From Castellaniella sp049671645 (GTDB taxonomy: Bacteria; Pseudomonadota; Gammaproteobacteria; Burkholderiales; Burkholderiaceae_B): a stretch of DNA of 64,000 bases. How positions within the stretch are numbered: the stretch's first letter is position 1; each line of letters begins with the position of its first letter. The notes beneath the pieces were generated by a model, which saw only the letters and a program-made list of their open reading frames with translations, did not search any database and was not told where the DNA came from. Below are positions 42,269 to 52,140 of the stretch, one piece after another. Where the stretch lies: the NCBI RefSeq assembly GCF_049671645.1, contig NZ_JBATVG010000007.1, positions 62,001 to 126,000 on the forward strand. Reading direction: 5' to 3'. The position numbers were made by a program, and so were the translations under genes.

Positions 42269-43609
42269 TCAGTACACCCCTTGGGCCAGCATGGCGTCGG
42301 CGACCTTGACGAAGCCGGCGATGTTGGCGCCATTCAGGTAGTTCACCTTGCCGTCATGGCTGCCGTAGCGCACGCAGTTCTGGTGAATGTCGCGCATGAT
42401 GGCATGCAGCTTGGCATCGACCTCGTCGCGCGTCCAGTGCAGCCGCTGGGCGTTCTGGCTCATTTCCAGGCCCGAGACCGCCACGCCGCCCGCGTTGCTG
42501 GCTTTGCCCGGCGCATACAGGACGCCGGCCGCGATGAAGGCTTCGATGGCCTCGATGCTGGAGGGCATGTTGGCGCCTTCGGCCACGCAGCGCACGCCGT
42601 TGGCGATCAGGGTGCGGGCGTCTTCGATTTCCAGTTCGTTCTGCGTGGCGCAGGGCAGGGCCACGTCCACCGGCACGTGCCAGGGGCGTTTGCCGGCCTC
42701 GAAGGTCAGGCCGAATTCCTTGGCGTATTCCTCGATGCAGCCGCGCTTCTCGTTTTTCAGTTCGATCAGGGCCGCCAGCTTTTCAGGCGTGAAGCCGGCC
42801 GGATCGACGATGCAGCCGCGTGAATCGGACACGGTGATCACCCGGGCGCCCAATTGCATGCATTTTTCGATGGCGTACTGGGCGACGTTGCCCGAGCCCG
42901 ACACCGACACCGTGTAGCCTTCCAGGGACTGGCCCGCGTGCCTGAGCATTTCTTCCGCGAAATAGACCGTGCCGTAGCCGGTGGCCTCGGGGCGGATCAG
43001 GCTGCCGCCAAAGGCCAGGCCTTTGCCGGTGAAGACGCAGCCGCTCTGGTTGGACAGCTTTTTCATCATCCCGGCCATGAAGCCGACCTCGCGGGCGCCC
43101 ACGCCGATATCTCCGGCCGGCACATCGGTGTCCGGGCCCAGGTGGCGGTAGAGCTCGATGATCAGGGCCTGGCAGAAGCGCATGACTTCGGCGTCGGACT
43201 TGCCCTTGGGGTCGAAGTCGGAGCCGCCTTTGCCGCTGCCCATGGGCAGGGTGGTCAGGGCGTTCTTGAAGGTCTGTTCGAAGGCCAGGAATTTCAGGAT
43301 CGACAGGTTCACCGAGGGGTGAAAGCGCATGCCGCCTTTATAGGGGCCGATGGCCGAGCTGTGCTGGATGCGAAAGCCGCGATTGACGCGGGTGCGGCCG
43401 GTGTCGTCCATCCAGCAGATGCGGAATTGAAAGGCGCGTTCGGGCTCGACGATGCGTTCGAGCAGAGCCTGGCTGGCGTAGCGCGGGTTCTGCTGGATGA
43501 AGGGCCACAGGCTGTGCATGACTTCTTTGACGGCCTGCATGAATTCGGGCTGATGAGGGTCGCGTGCCTGCAGCTGGGTTAGAAATTGATCGACGGAAGG
43601 AAGACTCAT
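42269..43609 (-). CDS. gdhA: NADP-specific glutamate dehydrogenase
   Basis: 446 residues. It catalyses reductive amination of 2-oxoglutarate to glutamate. The substrate-binding region reads GPYKGGMRFHPSVNLSILKFLAFEQTFKNALTTLPMGSGKGGSDFDPKGKS, including the catalytic lysine in PMGSGKGGSDFDPKGKS. The Rossmann glycine motif VSGSGNVAQ (about 238-246) and family words DVPAGDIGVGAREVG follow. The hexameric GdhA class of about 450 residues is indicated. It is convergent with yhdP and downstream of rho on the same strand (12-base gap). Confidence 0.96.
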   Translation of the reverse strand: MSLPSVDQFLTQLQARDPHQPEFMQAVKEVMHSLWPFIQQNPRYASQALLERIVEPERAFQFRICWMDDTGRTRVNRGFRIQHSSAIGPYKGGMRFHPSVNLSILKFLAFEQTFKNALTTLPMGSGKGGSDFDPKGKSDAEVMRFCQALIIELYRHLGPDTDVPAGDIGVGAREVGFMAGMMKKLSNQSGCVFTGKGLAFGGSLIRPEATGYGTVYFAEEMLRHAGQSLEGYTVSVSGSGNVAQYAIEKCMQLGARVITVSDSRGCIVDPAGFTPEKLAALIELKNEKRGCIEEYAKEFGLTFEAGKRPWHVPVDVALPCATQNELEIEDARTLIANGVRCVAEGANMPSSIEAIEAFIAAGVLYAPGKASNAGGVAVSGLEMSQNAQRLHWTRDEVDAKLHAIMRDIHQNCVRYGSHDGKVNYLNGANIAGFVKVADAMLAQGVY

Positions 43610-43621
43610 TAAGGTGCTCGC

Positions 43622-44878
43622 TTATTTCTTCATCATGTCAAAAAATTCGGCGTTGTTTTTGGTGGCCCGGATTTTGTCCAGGATGAATTCCATGGCGTCG
43701 ATCTCGTCCATATCATGAATGAACTTGCGTAGCACCCAGACTTTTTGTAAAAGTTCGGGTTTGATCAGGAGCTCTTCGCGACGCGTGCCGGATTTGTTCA
43801 GGTTGATGGCCGGATAGATGCGCTTTTCGGCCAATCGCCGTTCGAGGTGCACTTCGGAATTACCGGTGCCCTTGAATTCTTCGTAAATGACTTCGTCCAT
43901 GCGGCTGCCGGTTTCGATCAGGGCTGTGCCGATGATGGTGAGCGAGCCGCCTTCTTCCAGGTTGCGGGCGGCGCCGAAAAAGCGCTTCGGGCGCTGCAGG
44001 GCGTTGGCGTCCACGCCGCCGGTCAGGACCTTGCCGGAGGCCGGCACCACCGTGTTGTAGGCGCGCGCCAGGCGGGTGATTGAATCCAGCAGGATCACCA
44101 CGTCCTTTTTCAGCTCGACCAGGCGCTTGGCCTTTTCGATGACCATTTCGGCGACCTGCACGTGGCGGGTGGCGGGTTCGTCGAAGGTCGACGCCACGAC
44201 TTCGCCGCGCACGGTGCGCTGCATTTCAGTGACTTCTTCCGGGCGCTCGTCGACCAGCAGCACGATCATCACCGCGTCGGGATAGTTCGTCGTGATGGCA
44301 TGCGCGATGTGCTGCATGATCACGGTCTTGCCGGATTTCGGGCTGGCGACGATCAGGGCGCGCTGGCCTTTGCCGATCGGGGCAAAGATGTCCATGATGC
44401 GACCGGTGATGTTTTCCTTGCTCTTGATGTCGCGTTCCAGCACCATCGGTTCATCGGGGTGCAGCGGCGTCAGGTTCTCGAACATGATCCGGTGCTTGAT
44501 GGTCTCGGGCAACGTGCCGTTGACCTTGTCCACCTTGACCAGGGCGAAATAGCGTTCGCCGTCTTTCGGGATCCGGACTTCGCCTTCGATGGAATCCCCC
44601 GTGTGCAGATTGAAGCGGCGGATCTGGGACGGCGAAATGTAGATGTCGTCGGTACTGGCCAGATAGGACGTTTCGGGCGAACGCAGAAAGCCGAAGCCGT
44701 CGGGCAGGACTTCCAGGACCCCGTCGCCGAAGATCTGTTCGCCCTGTTTGGCGCGCCGTTTCATGATGGCAAACATCAGTTCCTGCTTGCGCAGCCGGTT
44801 GGCGTTGTCGATGTCGAGTTCGGCAGCCATTTCCAGCAGCTGCGACACGTGCAGCGCTTTGAGTTCGTTCAGGTGCAT
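43622..44878 (-). CDS. rho: Transcription termination factor Rho
   Basis: 418 residues. The N-terminal Rho-N and cold-shock-like RNA-binding domains (GFGFLRSPETSYL, DDIYISPSQIRRF) precede the RecA-like ATPase with Walker A VASPKSGKTVIM (about 180) and Walker B DVVILLDSITR. The Q-loop and R-loop regions (VVPASGKVLTGGVDANAL, ARNLEEGGSLTI) are intact. Rho is a hexameric RNA helicase for factor-dependent termination. It is downstream of trxA, as in many Betaproteobacteria (85-bp gap). Confidence 0.97.
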   Translation of the reverse strand: MHLNELKALHVSQLLEMAAELDIDNANRLRKQELMFAIMKRRAKQGEQIFGDGVLEVLPDGFGFLRSPETSYLASTDDIYISPSQIRRFNLHTGDSIEGEVRIPKDGERYFALVKVDKVNGTLPETIKHRIMFENLTPLHPDEPMVLERDIKSKENITGRIMDIFAPIGKGQRALIVASPKSGKTVIMQHIAHAITTNYPDAVMIVLLVDERPEEVTEMQRTVRGEVVASTFDEPATRHVQVAEMVIEKAKRLVELKKDVVILLDSITRLARAYNTVVPASGKVLTGGVDANALQRPKRFFGAARNLEEGGSLTIIGTALIETGSRMDEVIYEEFKGTGNSEVHLERRLAEKRIYPAINLNKSGTRREELLIKPELLQKVWVLRKFIHDMDEIDAMEFILDKIRATKNNAEFFDMMKK

Positions 44879-44963
44879 GGGGAAGGGAGAGAAGAAGGAA
44901 TCGGCGGATCATGCGCGGGCCCGGTCGGGGTCCGCGCACGTCACAGTGGATGACGGAAAAGAA

Positions 44964-45290
44964 TCAGAGAGATTCGTCGAGGAAAGCCTGAAGCTGGGTG
45001 CGGGACAGAGCGCCGACCTTCGTGGTGGCGACTTTGCCGTCCTTGAACAGCATCAGGGTGGGAATACCGCGAATGCCGTATTTGGCGGCGCTGTCGGGGT
45101 TCTCGTCCACGTTCAGTTTGGCGATGGTGACGCGGCCCTGGTATTTGGCGGCGGCTTCGTCGAGCAGCGGGGCTACCATTTTGCAGGGGCCGCACCATTC
45201 GGCCCAATAGTCGACCAGGACAGGCAATTCGGATTGGAGCACGTCGGCCTGGAAGGACGCATCGCTTACGTGCTTGATGGAGTCGCTCAT
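44964..45290 (-). CDS. trxA: Thioredoxin 1
   Basis: 108 residues. The active site WCGPC (C33, C36) lies in DYWAEWCGPCKMVAPLLDE, and the cis-Pro loop in RGIPTLMLF. It is the general disulphide reductant of the cytoplasm, including for ribonucleotide reductases. ATG 45290 is chosen for standard family length. It is divergent from parE (153 bp between starts); an imperfect inverted repeat CCATT/AATGG (45391-45410) lies between. Confidence 0.97.
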   Translation of the reverse strand: MSDSIKHVSDASFQADVLQSELPVLVDYWAEWCGPCKMVAPLLDEAAAKYQGRVTIAKLNVDENPDSAAKYGIRGIPTLMLFKDGKVATTKVGALSRTQLQAFLDESL

Positions 45291-45443
45291 AGTGCGGTTA
45301 GTGTGCGCAGATATTAGGAAAGGAAGGCAGGGGGCCGGATGAAATACCGTCGCGCAGCGGGGCGCGTGGGGCCCGATGTCGCTAAGCATACCATTATCTT
45401 CGTAAAATGGTGGCCTTTTTGATTGCTAATAACGGACACCACA

Positions 45444-47405
45444 GTGAGCACAGCACGCTACGACGAGTCTTCGATTCGCGTCCTGAAAGGGCTGGAACCG
45501 GTACGCCAGCGCCCGGGGATGTATACGCGCACCGATAATCCGCTGCACATCATCCAGGAAGTCATCGACAATGCGGCCGACGAAGCCCTGGCCGGGTTCG
45601 GGCATCGCATCGCGGTCACGCTGCATGCCGACGGCAGCCTGTCGGTGGAAGACGACGGGCGCGGCATTCCCGTGGGCGAGCACCCCGAGGAACACGCCCC
45701 CGTGGTGGAGCTGGTCTTCACCCGCCTGCACGCGGGCGGCAAATTCAACAAGGCCGACGGCGGCGCCTATGCGTTTTCCGGCGGCCTGCATGGGGTCGGG
45801 GTGTCAGTCACCAATGCCTTGTCGACCCGGCTGGAAGTCACGGTCTGGCGCGATGGCGGCGAATACCGCATCGTGTTCGCCGACGGCAATGTGGTCGAAC
45901 CCCTGGCGCAGGTGGGCACGGTGGGCAAGCGCCGCTCGGGCACTCGCGTGCGGGCCTGGCCCGATGCCCGGTACTTCGACCACGCCCAGGTCCCCCTGGG
46001 GGATCTGGAGCACGCATTGCGCAGCAAGGCGGTCCTGTTGCCGGGCACGCGCGTCACCCTGACGACCGAAAAGACCGGCCAGCAGCGCGAGTGGCACTAC
46101 GAGGACGGCCTGAAGGGCTATCTGACTGAAGCCCTGGGCGACACCCCTGCGCTGGTGCCCCTGTTCGCCGGCCAGCAATACGCCGCCGACGACGATGAGC
46201 AATATGCCTTGGGCGAGGGCGCCCAGTGGGTGGTTGCCTGGACCGAGGAAGGCGCAGTGGTGCGCGAATCCTATGTCAACCTGATCGCCACCACGGCGGG
46301 CGGCACGCACGAATCGGGCCTGCGCGAGGGCCTGTTCAATGCCGTGAAGTCCTTCGCCGAATTGCATAATCTGCTGCCCAAGGGCATCCGCCTGTTGCCG
46401 GAAGATGTGTTCGCGCGGGCCAGCTTCATTCTCTCGGCCAAGGTGCTGGACCCGCAGTTCCAGGGCCAGATCAAGGAACGACTGAACAGCCGCGATGCCG
46501 TGCGCCTGGTGGGCGGGTTTCTGCGCAACGCGCTGGAATTGTGGCTGCATGCCAATGTCGAATATGGCAAACGCCTGGCCGAATTGGCGATCGGGCAGGC
46601 GCAGGCGCGCAGCCGCGCCGCCCGCAAGGTCGAAAAGCGCAAGGGCTCGGGCGTGGCCGTGCTGCCCGGCAAATTGACGGATTGCGAGTCTTCGGACGCC
46701 GGTCGCACTGAAGTCTTCCTGGTCGAGGGCGATTCGGCCGGCGGTTCGGCCAAGATGGGGCGCGACAAGGAATTCCAGGCGATCCTGCCCCTGCGCGGCA
46801 AGATTCTGAACGCCTGGGAAGTCGAACGCGACCGCTTGTTCGCCAACAATGAAATCCACGACATTTCGGTGGCGATCGGCGTGGACCCGCATGCTGTCGG
46901 GCAGGACGTGGACCTGTCGGGTTTGCGCTACGGCCGCATCTGCATCCTGTCGGACGCCGACGTCGACGGCGCGCATATCCAGGTCCTGCTGCTGACCCTG
47001 TTCCTGCGCCATTTCCCGCGCCTGATCGAGGAAGGCCACGTCTACATCGCGCGCCCGCCGCTGTTCCGGGTGGACGTGCCGGCGGCCGGCAAACGCCCGG
47101 CCCGCAAGCTGTATTGCCTGGATCAGGTCGAACTGGACGCCGTGCAGGAAAAATTGCGCGGCGAGGGCCTGCGCGAGGGCGCCTGGCGCATCAGCCGCTT
47201 CAAGGGGCTGGGCGAAATGAATGCAGAACAGTTGTGGGATACGACTTTGAACCCGGATACCCGCCGCTTGGCGCAGGTGCGTCATGGCGACGAAGGCCTG
47301 AAGTCGTCGGAACGCATGTTCGACATGCTGATGGCGCGCGGCGAGGCCGGCCAGCGGCGCACCTGGCTGGAAGAAAAAGGCAATCTGGCCGAAGTGGACG
47401 TTTAA
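45444..47405 (+). CDS. parE: DNA topoisomerase IV subunit B
   Basis: 653 residues from GTG 45444 (TTG 45423 is a less likely start). The GHKL ATPase domain has the sequence EVIDNAADEALAGFG and DDGRGIPVG. The toprim domain has EVFLVEGDSAGGSAKMGRDKEFQAILPLRGKILN and SDADVDGAHI, and ends with RFKGLGEMNAEQLWDTT. It is the ATP-binding half of topoisomerase IV, which decatenates daughter chromosomes. parC follows after 9 bases. Confidence 0.96.
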   Translation: MSTARYDESSIRVLKGLEPVRQRPGMYTRTDNPLHIIQEVIDNAADEALAGFGHRIAVTLHADGSLSVEDDGRGIPVGEHPEEHAPVVELVFTRLHAGGKFNKADGGAYAFSGGLHGVGVSVTNALSTRLEVTVWRDGGEYRIVFADGNVVEPLAQVGTVGKRRSGTRVRAWPDARYFDHAQVPLGDLEHALRSKAVLLPGTRVTLTTEKTGQQREWHYEDGLKGYLTEALGDTPALVPLFAGQQYAADDDEQYALGEGAQWVVAWTEEGAVVRESYVNLIATTAGGTHESGLREGLFNAVKSFAELHNLLPKGIRLLPEDVFARASFILSAKVLDPQFQGQIKERLNSRDAVRLVGGFLRNALELWLHANVEYGKRLAELAIGQAQARSRAARKVEKRKGSGVAVLPGKLTDCESSDAGRTEVFLVEGDSAGGSAKMGRDKEFQAILPLRGKILNAWEVERDRLFANNEIHDISVAIGVDPHAVGQDVDLSGLRYGRICILSDADVDGAHIQVLLLTLFLRHFPRLIEEGHVYIARPPLFRVDVPAAGKRPARKLYCLDQVELDAVQEKLRGEGLREGAWRISRFKGLGEMNAEQLWDTTLNPDTRRLAQVRHGDEGLKSSERMFDMLMARGEAGQRRTWLEEKGNLAEVDV

Positions 47406-47414
47406 GGAATGACG

Positions 47415-49724
47415 ATGGATGCCAATACCCCGGATCTGCTGATGGCAGGGGATGACGAAAGCCTGGTGCTGGGACGCTATGCCGAACAGGCGTATCTGGA
47501 CTATGCCGTGTCGGTGGTGCGCGGTCGCGCCCTGCCGGAAGTGTCGGACGGGCAAAAGCCCGTGCAGCGGCGCATTCTGTACGCCATGGACGCCATGGGC
47601 CTGGGGCCGCAGTCGCGCCCTGTGAAATCGGCCCGTGTCGTGGGCGACGTGCTGGGCAAGTATCACCCGCATGGCGACCAGGCCGCCTATGACGCGATGG
47701 TGCGCATGGCGCAGGACTTCGTGCTGCGCTATCCGCTGATCGACGGCCAGGGAAATTTCGGTTCGCGCGACGGCGACAATGCCGCCGCCATGCGCTATAC
47801 CGAAGCCCGCTTGACGCCGTTTTCCGGCTTGCTGCTCGATGAACTGGACGAGGGCACGGTGGACTTCGTGCCCAATTACGACGGCAGCCAGCAAGAGCCG
47901 GTCTGCCTGCCCGCCCGCCTGCCCGTCATGCTGTTGAACGGGGCTTCGGGCATCGCGGTGGGCATGGCCACGGAAATCCCTTCCCACAATCTGCGCGAGA
48001 TCGCCCAGGCCTGCGTGGCGCTGCTGCGCAAGCCGGCGTTGGCCGACGCCGATCTGTACGCCATGATTCCAGGGCCGGATTTTCCCGGCGGCGGGCAGAT
48101 CATTTCATCCCCCGAGGATATCGCGCAGATCTACGCCAGCGGCCGGGGTTCCCTGAAGGCCCGCGCCCGCTGGCATTTCGAAGACCTGGCGCGGGGGCAG
48201 TGGCAGCTGGTCGTCACCGAGCTGCCGCCGGGCGCGTCCGCCCAGAAGATCCTGGAAACCATCGAGGACCTGACCAACCCCAAGCCGCGCGCAGGCAAGA
48301 AATCGCTCTCGGCCGAACAGCAGCAGGCCAAGGCGCTGGTGCTGGGACTGCTGGATGCGGTGCGTGACGAGTCGGGCAAGCAGGCGCCGGTGCGCCTGGT
48401 GTTCGAGCCGAAATCCCGCGCCATCGACCGCGACGAATTCGTCAATCTGCTGCTGGTGCGCACGGGCCTGGAAGGCAATGTGTCGCTGAATCTGGTGTGC
48501 ATCGACACGGACGGCCGGCCCGGCCAGCGCAGTCTGCGCCAGGTGCTGGAATCCTGGCTGGCGTTCCGGGCGCGGACCGTGACCCGGCGCACGCGCCACC
48601 GCCTGGACAAGGTGCTGGACCGCATCCACATCCTGGAAGGGCGCAGCGTCGTCTATCTGAACGTGGACGAAGTCATCCGCACGATCCGCGAGGCCGACGA
48701 TCCCCGGGCCGCGCTGATGGACCGCTTCTCGCTGTCCGAACGCCAGGCCGACGACATCCTGGAAATGCGCTTGCGGCAACTGGCCCGCCTGGAGGGCATC
48801 CGCATCGAACAGGAACTGGACAAGAAGCGCGGGGAACAGCAGGAACTGCAGCATCTGCTGGACAATCCGGACGCTTTCCGGCGTCTGATGATCCGCGAGA
48901 TCGAAGCGGATGCCAAGCAGTATGGCGACGACCGCCGCACCCTGATCGAGGCCGCCGACCGGGCCGTGCTGGAAGCCCAGGTGCTGGATGAGCCCGTCAC
49001 GGTGATCATGTCGCAAAAGGGCTGGTTGCGGGTGCGCCAGGGCCATGGCCATGACGTGGGGCAGTTCAGCTTCAAAGCGGGCGACAGCTTGTACGACGCC
49101 GTGGAATGCCGCAGCACCCAGGAACTGACCGCGCTGTCCAGCACCGGACGCAGCTACAGCGTGGCGGTGTCCAGCCTGCCTTCGGCGCGGGGCGACGGGC
49201 AGCCGGTCACGTCCATGCTGACGCTGGAGCCGGGCAGCCGCATCGCCCATATGTGGGTCGCGCAGCCGGAGCAGCGCCTGCTGCTGGGGGTGGCCTCTGG
49301 CTATGGCTTCATGGCGGCGGGCGGCGATCTGGCCACCCGCCAGCATGCGGGCAAGCAGTTCGTCACGGTGGACAAGGGCGACGCGCTGCTCAAGCCCCTG
49401 CTGCTGAAATCCGACGACCAGGCCCTGGCCCTGTTCAGCCGCAAGGGCAAGTTCCTGGTCGTGGCGCTGGATGAATTGAAAACGCTGTCGGGCGGCGGGC
49501 GCGGCACCATCCTGATGGGGCTGGACGACGACGACCGCCTGGCGCAATGGGCCGCCGTGGGGCCGGCCGGGGTCGTGCTGCGCGGTGTCTATCGCGCCCG
49601 GGACACGGAACTGACCCTGTCCCTGGACGACCTGGCCATGTACACGGGACGCCGCGCCCGCAAGGGCAAGCTGCTGGATGTGAAAATCAAGCAGCCCAGC
49701 CTGTGGCCGGGCGCGGGGAACTGA
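47415..49724 (+). CDS. parC: DNA topoisomerase IV subunit A
   Basis: 769 residues. The catalytic Tyr is in GDNAAAMRYTEARLTPF, following GKYHPHGDQAAYDAMVRMAQDF (quinolone-resistance region). The C-terminal beta-pinwheel domain is present but short, as in ParC. ATG 47415 is favoured over ATG 47409, because AAGGA (47404-47408) abuts the latter but is 6 bases from the former. At the position of E. coli Ser80 this protein has Gln89, and at Glu84 it has Asp93. Confidence 0.96.
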   Translation: MDANTPDLLMAGDDESLVLGRYAEQAYLDYAVSVVRGRALPEVSDGQKPVQRRILYAMDAMGLGPQSRPVKSARVVGDVLGKYHPHGDQAAYDAMVRMAQDFVLRYPLIDGQGNFGSRDGDNAAAMRYTEARLTPFSGLLLDELDEGTVDFVPNYDGSQQEPVCLPARLPVMLLNGASGIAVGMATEIPSHNLREIAQACVALLRKPALADADLYAMIPGPDFPGGGQIISSPEDIAQIYASGRGSLKARARWHFEDLARGQWQLVVTELPPGASAQKILETIEDLTNPKPRAGKKSLSAEQQQAKALVLGLLDAVRDESGKQAPVRLVFEPKSRAIDRDEFVNLLLVRTGLEGNVSLNLVCIDTDGRPGQRSLRQVLESWLAFRARTVTRRTRHRLDKVLDRIHILEGRSVVYLNVDEVIRTIREADDPRAALMDRFSLSERQADDILEMRLRQLARLEGIRIEQELDKKRGEQQELQHLLDNPDAFRRLMIREIEADAKQYGDDRRTLIEAADRAVLEAQVLDEPVTVIMSQKGWLRVRQGHGHDVGQFSFKAGDSLYDAVECRSTQELTALSSTGRSYSVAVSSLPSARGDGQPVTSMLTLEPGSRIAHMWVAQPEQRLLLGVASGYGFMAAGGDLATRQHAGKQFVTVDKGDALLKPLLLKSDDQALALFSRKGKFLVVALDELKTLSGGGRGTILMGLDDDDRLAQWAAVGPAGVVLRGVYRARDTELTLSLDDLAMYTGRRARKGKLLDVKIKQPSLWPGAGN

Positions 49725-49843
49725 GGAATCCCGGCGGCGGCCCTGGGGGCGCCCTGCGGGAAGCGGCTGAGGGCCGGCGTCCCCCCGTTGGCCTGCGCGC
49801 GCGGGGCTAAAATGGTAGTTTGCCCACGTTTCTGGAATCCGTC

Positions 49844-50887
49844 ATGAGTTTCAAGGTCTCGGTACAGCCTGCTGGTCGGGATTTCGCGGTCGAGCCGGGA
49901 CAGACCATCCTGGATGCGGCCCTGGCCGCCGGCATGATCCTGCCCTACAGCTGCCGCAACGGCACATGCTCCACCTGCCGGGGGCGGGTGGTGTCGGGCA
50001 GCTTTGACGCCGGCCCCGCTCCTGCCCGCATCCTGGAGCCGGGCGACCTGGCGCAGGGTTACACCCTGCTGTGCCAGGCGCGGCCTTCGTCCGACGTGGT
50101 GATCGAGGCTGATGAAGTCCGCATGAGCGGCGACATCGTCGTGCGCAAAATGCCGGTGCGTGTCCAGGCCTTGGCCCCGCTGGCGGCCGATGTCGTCGAA
50201 ATCACTCTGCAGCTGCCCTCGGCCGAGGCCTTCCGCTTCCAGCCCGGTCAATACCTGGAATTCCTGTTCAAGGACGGCCGGCGGCGCAGTTACTCCATGG
50301 CGTGCGCCCAGGCGCAGGACCATCGGGTCCAGCTGCACGTGCGTCACATGCCCGGGGGGTTGTTCACCGACCGGGTGTTCGGCCGGGGCGACGAGCCCTT
50401 GAAGGCCCGCGACATCCTGCGCATCGAAGGCCCCCTGGGGTCGTTCTTCCTGCGCGACGATGAGCGACCCATCCTTTTTCTGGCCAGCGGCACGGGCTTT
50501 GCGCCGATCAAGGCCATGATCGAGGGCATGCTGATGCGCGGCGATCGGCGATCGGCCGTGCTGTATTGGGGCGGCCGTCGGCCCTCCGATCTGTATCAGG
50601 CTGATCTGGCGCAGGCCTGGCAGGCTCAATGGCCGGGTTTCCGTTTCGTGCCGGTGGTGTCCGACGCGCTGCCTGAAGACGCCTGGGCCGGGCGCAGCGG
50701 CTGGGTCCATCAGGCCGTCCTGGCCGACTTCCCGGATCTGTCCGGCCATCAGGTGTATGCCTGCGGGGCGCCGGCCATGGTCGAGGCCGCCCGCCACGAC
50801 TTCGTGCACCAACGGGGCCTGCCATCCCAGCTGTTCTATGCCGACGCGTTTACGTCCGAGGCCGACCGGGCCGAGGTCCAGGCATGA
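49844..50887 (+). CDS. 2Fe-2S ferredoxin-fused NAD(P)H-flavin oxidoreductase (CDP-6-deoxy-delta-3,4-glucoseen reductase type)
   Basis: 347 residues. An N-terminal plant-type 2Fe-2S domain (C37-x4-C42-x2-C45-x31-C77) is fused to a ferredoxin reductase-like FAD domain (RSYSMACAQ, about 145-153) and an NAD-binding domain (ILFLASGTGFAPIKAMIE). It probably passes electrons from NAD(P)H via flavin to an unknown acceptor. The Alcaligenaceae homologues are named after AscD/CDP-6-deoxy-delta-3,4-glucoseen reductase, but nothing here suggests deoxysugar synthesis. Its stop overlaps the dadA-like start (ATGA, 50884-50887). Confidence 0.9.
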   Translation: MSFKVSVQPAGRDFAVEPGQTILDAALAAGMILPYSCRNGTCSTCRGRVVSGSFDAGPAPARILEPGDLAQGYTLLCQARPSSDVVIEADEVRMSGDIVVRKMPVRVQALAPLAADVVEITLQLPSAEAFRFQPGQYLEFLFKDGRRRSYSMACAQAQDHRVQLHVRHMPGGLFTDRVFGRGDEPLKARDILRIEGPLGSFFLRDDERPILFLASGTGFAPIKAMIEGMLMRGDRRSAVLYWGGRRPSDLYQADLAQAWQAQWPGFRFVPVVSDALPEDAWAGRSGWVHQAVLADFPDLSGHQVYACGAPAMVEAARHDFVHQRGLPSQLFYADAFTSEADRAEVQA

Positions 50888-52137
50888 AAGTCGCGGTATT
50901 CGGCGCGGGCATCATCGGGGTGTCCAGCGCCTGGTGGCTGGCGCGCGCCGGCCATGAAGTCGAAGTCATCGACCGGCGCGCCGGGGCGGCGCTGGAAACC
51001 AGCCGCGCCAATGGCGGGCAGATTTCCGTCTGCTATGCCGAACCCTGGGCCAGCGTCCACACCTTGAAGAAAGTCCTGCGCTGGATTGGCCGGGCGGATG
51101 CGCCGCTGCGCGTCAGTCTGCGACTGAATCCCCGCCAGTGGCTGTGGTGCGCTCGCTACCTGAACGAATGCCGCGCCCCGCGATTTGCAGCCAATCTGCG
51201 ATCCATGGTGGCTCTGGCGCAGTACAGCCGCGCGACTTTGCGTGAACTGAGAACCGGCCTGGGCCTCGAGTACGATCACCTGGAGCGCGGCATCCTGGCG
51301 TTCTATCGTGACCCGAGGGAATTCGAGCACGCGCAGCGCAGCGCCGCCCTGATGCGGGAATTGGGCGTGGACCGCCGGATCGTGGACACCGCCGAGGTCC
51401 TGCGCATCGAGCCCGCGTTGGCGGCGGCGCGCGATCCCATCGTGGGCGGGGATTTCACGGCGGACGACGAGTCCGGCGACGTACACCTGTTCACCCGGGC
51501 GCTGGCCGAACGGGCGCGGGCGGCCGGCGTGGCGTTTCGCTTCAATACCCGGGTCAACCGCCTGGTGCCGGTCAATGGCCGCATTTCCGTGGCTGAACTG
51601 GTCGAACCCGACGGCTTCTTCCGGTCCTTGCATGCCGATGCCTATGTCGTGGCCCTGGGCAGCTTCAGCCCGATGCTGCTGGCCCCGCTGGGAATTTCCT
51701 GCCCCGTCTGGCCGGCCAAGGGCTATTCCGCCACTTTTCCCCTGCGCGATCCGGCCGCCGCGCCGATGGTCAGCCTGGTCGACCAGGAGGCCAAGATCGT
51801 GACCTCTCGCCTGGGCGATCGCCTGCGCATGGCCGGGACGGCGGAAATCGGCGGTTATTCCCGCGCGCTGGATACGGGACGTTGCAATCAGCTGGTTCAG
51901 CATGCCCGATCCCTGTTCCCAAGCGCGCTCGATTTTGATAACGTTCAGTTCTGGTCCGGCCTGCGTCCGACGACACCCTCCAATGTGCCGTTGATCGGTC
52001 GCTCCCGCATCCGCAACCTGTATCTGAACACAGGCCACGGCAGCTTGGGCTGGACCATGGGGGCAGGCTCCGGCAGGGTTCTGGCCGATCTGGTTTCAGG
52101 GCGCACGCCCGACATTCGATTTCCTTTTTTGGATTGA
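50884..52137 (+). CDS. D-amino-acid dehydrogenase small subunit (DadA type)
   Basis: 417 residues. The N-terminal FAD-binding Rossmann motif is VFGAGIIGVSSAWWLARAG (GxGxxG, about 7-12), followed by SRANGGQISVCYAEPWA. The C-terminal LRPTTPSNVPLIGRSRIRNLYLNTGHGSLGWTMGAGSG is the DadA signature. It oxidises D-amino acids to 2-oxo acids and passes electrons to the respiratory chain at the inner membrane. It overlaps the upstream reductase and is followed 3 bases later by a solute-binding protein gene. The start is fixed by the ATGA overlap. Confidence 0.93.
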   Translation: MKVAVFGAGIIGVSSAWWLARAGHEVEVIDRRAGAALETSRANGGQISVCYAEPWASVHTLKKVLRWIGRADAPLRVSLRLNPRQWLWCARYLNECRAPRFAANLRSMVALAQYSRATLRELRTGLGLEYDHLERGILAFYRDPREFEHAQRSAALMRELGVDRRIVDTAEVLRIEPALAAARDPIVGGDFTADDESGDVHLFTRALAERARAAGVAFRFNTRVNRLVPVNGRISVAELVEPDGFFRSLHADAYVVALGSFSPMLLAPLGISCPVWPAKGYSATFPLRDPAAAPMVSLVDQEAKIVTSRLGDRLRMAGTAEIGGYSRALDTGRCNQLVQHARSLFPSALDFDNVQFWSGLRPTTPSNVPLIGRSRIRNLYLNTGHGSLGWTMGAGSGRVLADLVSGRTPDIRFPFLD

Positions 52138-52140
52138 TTC

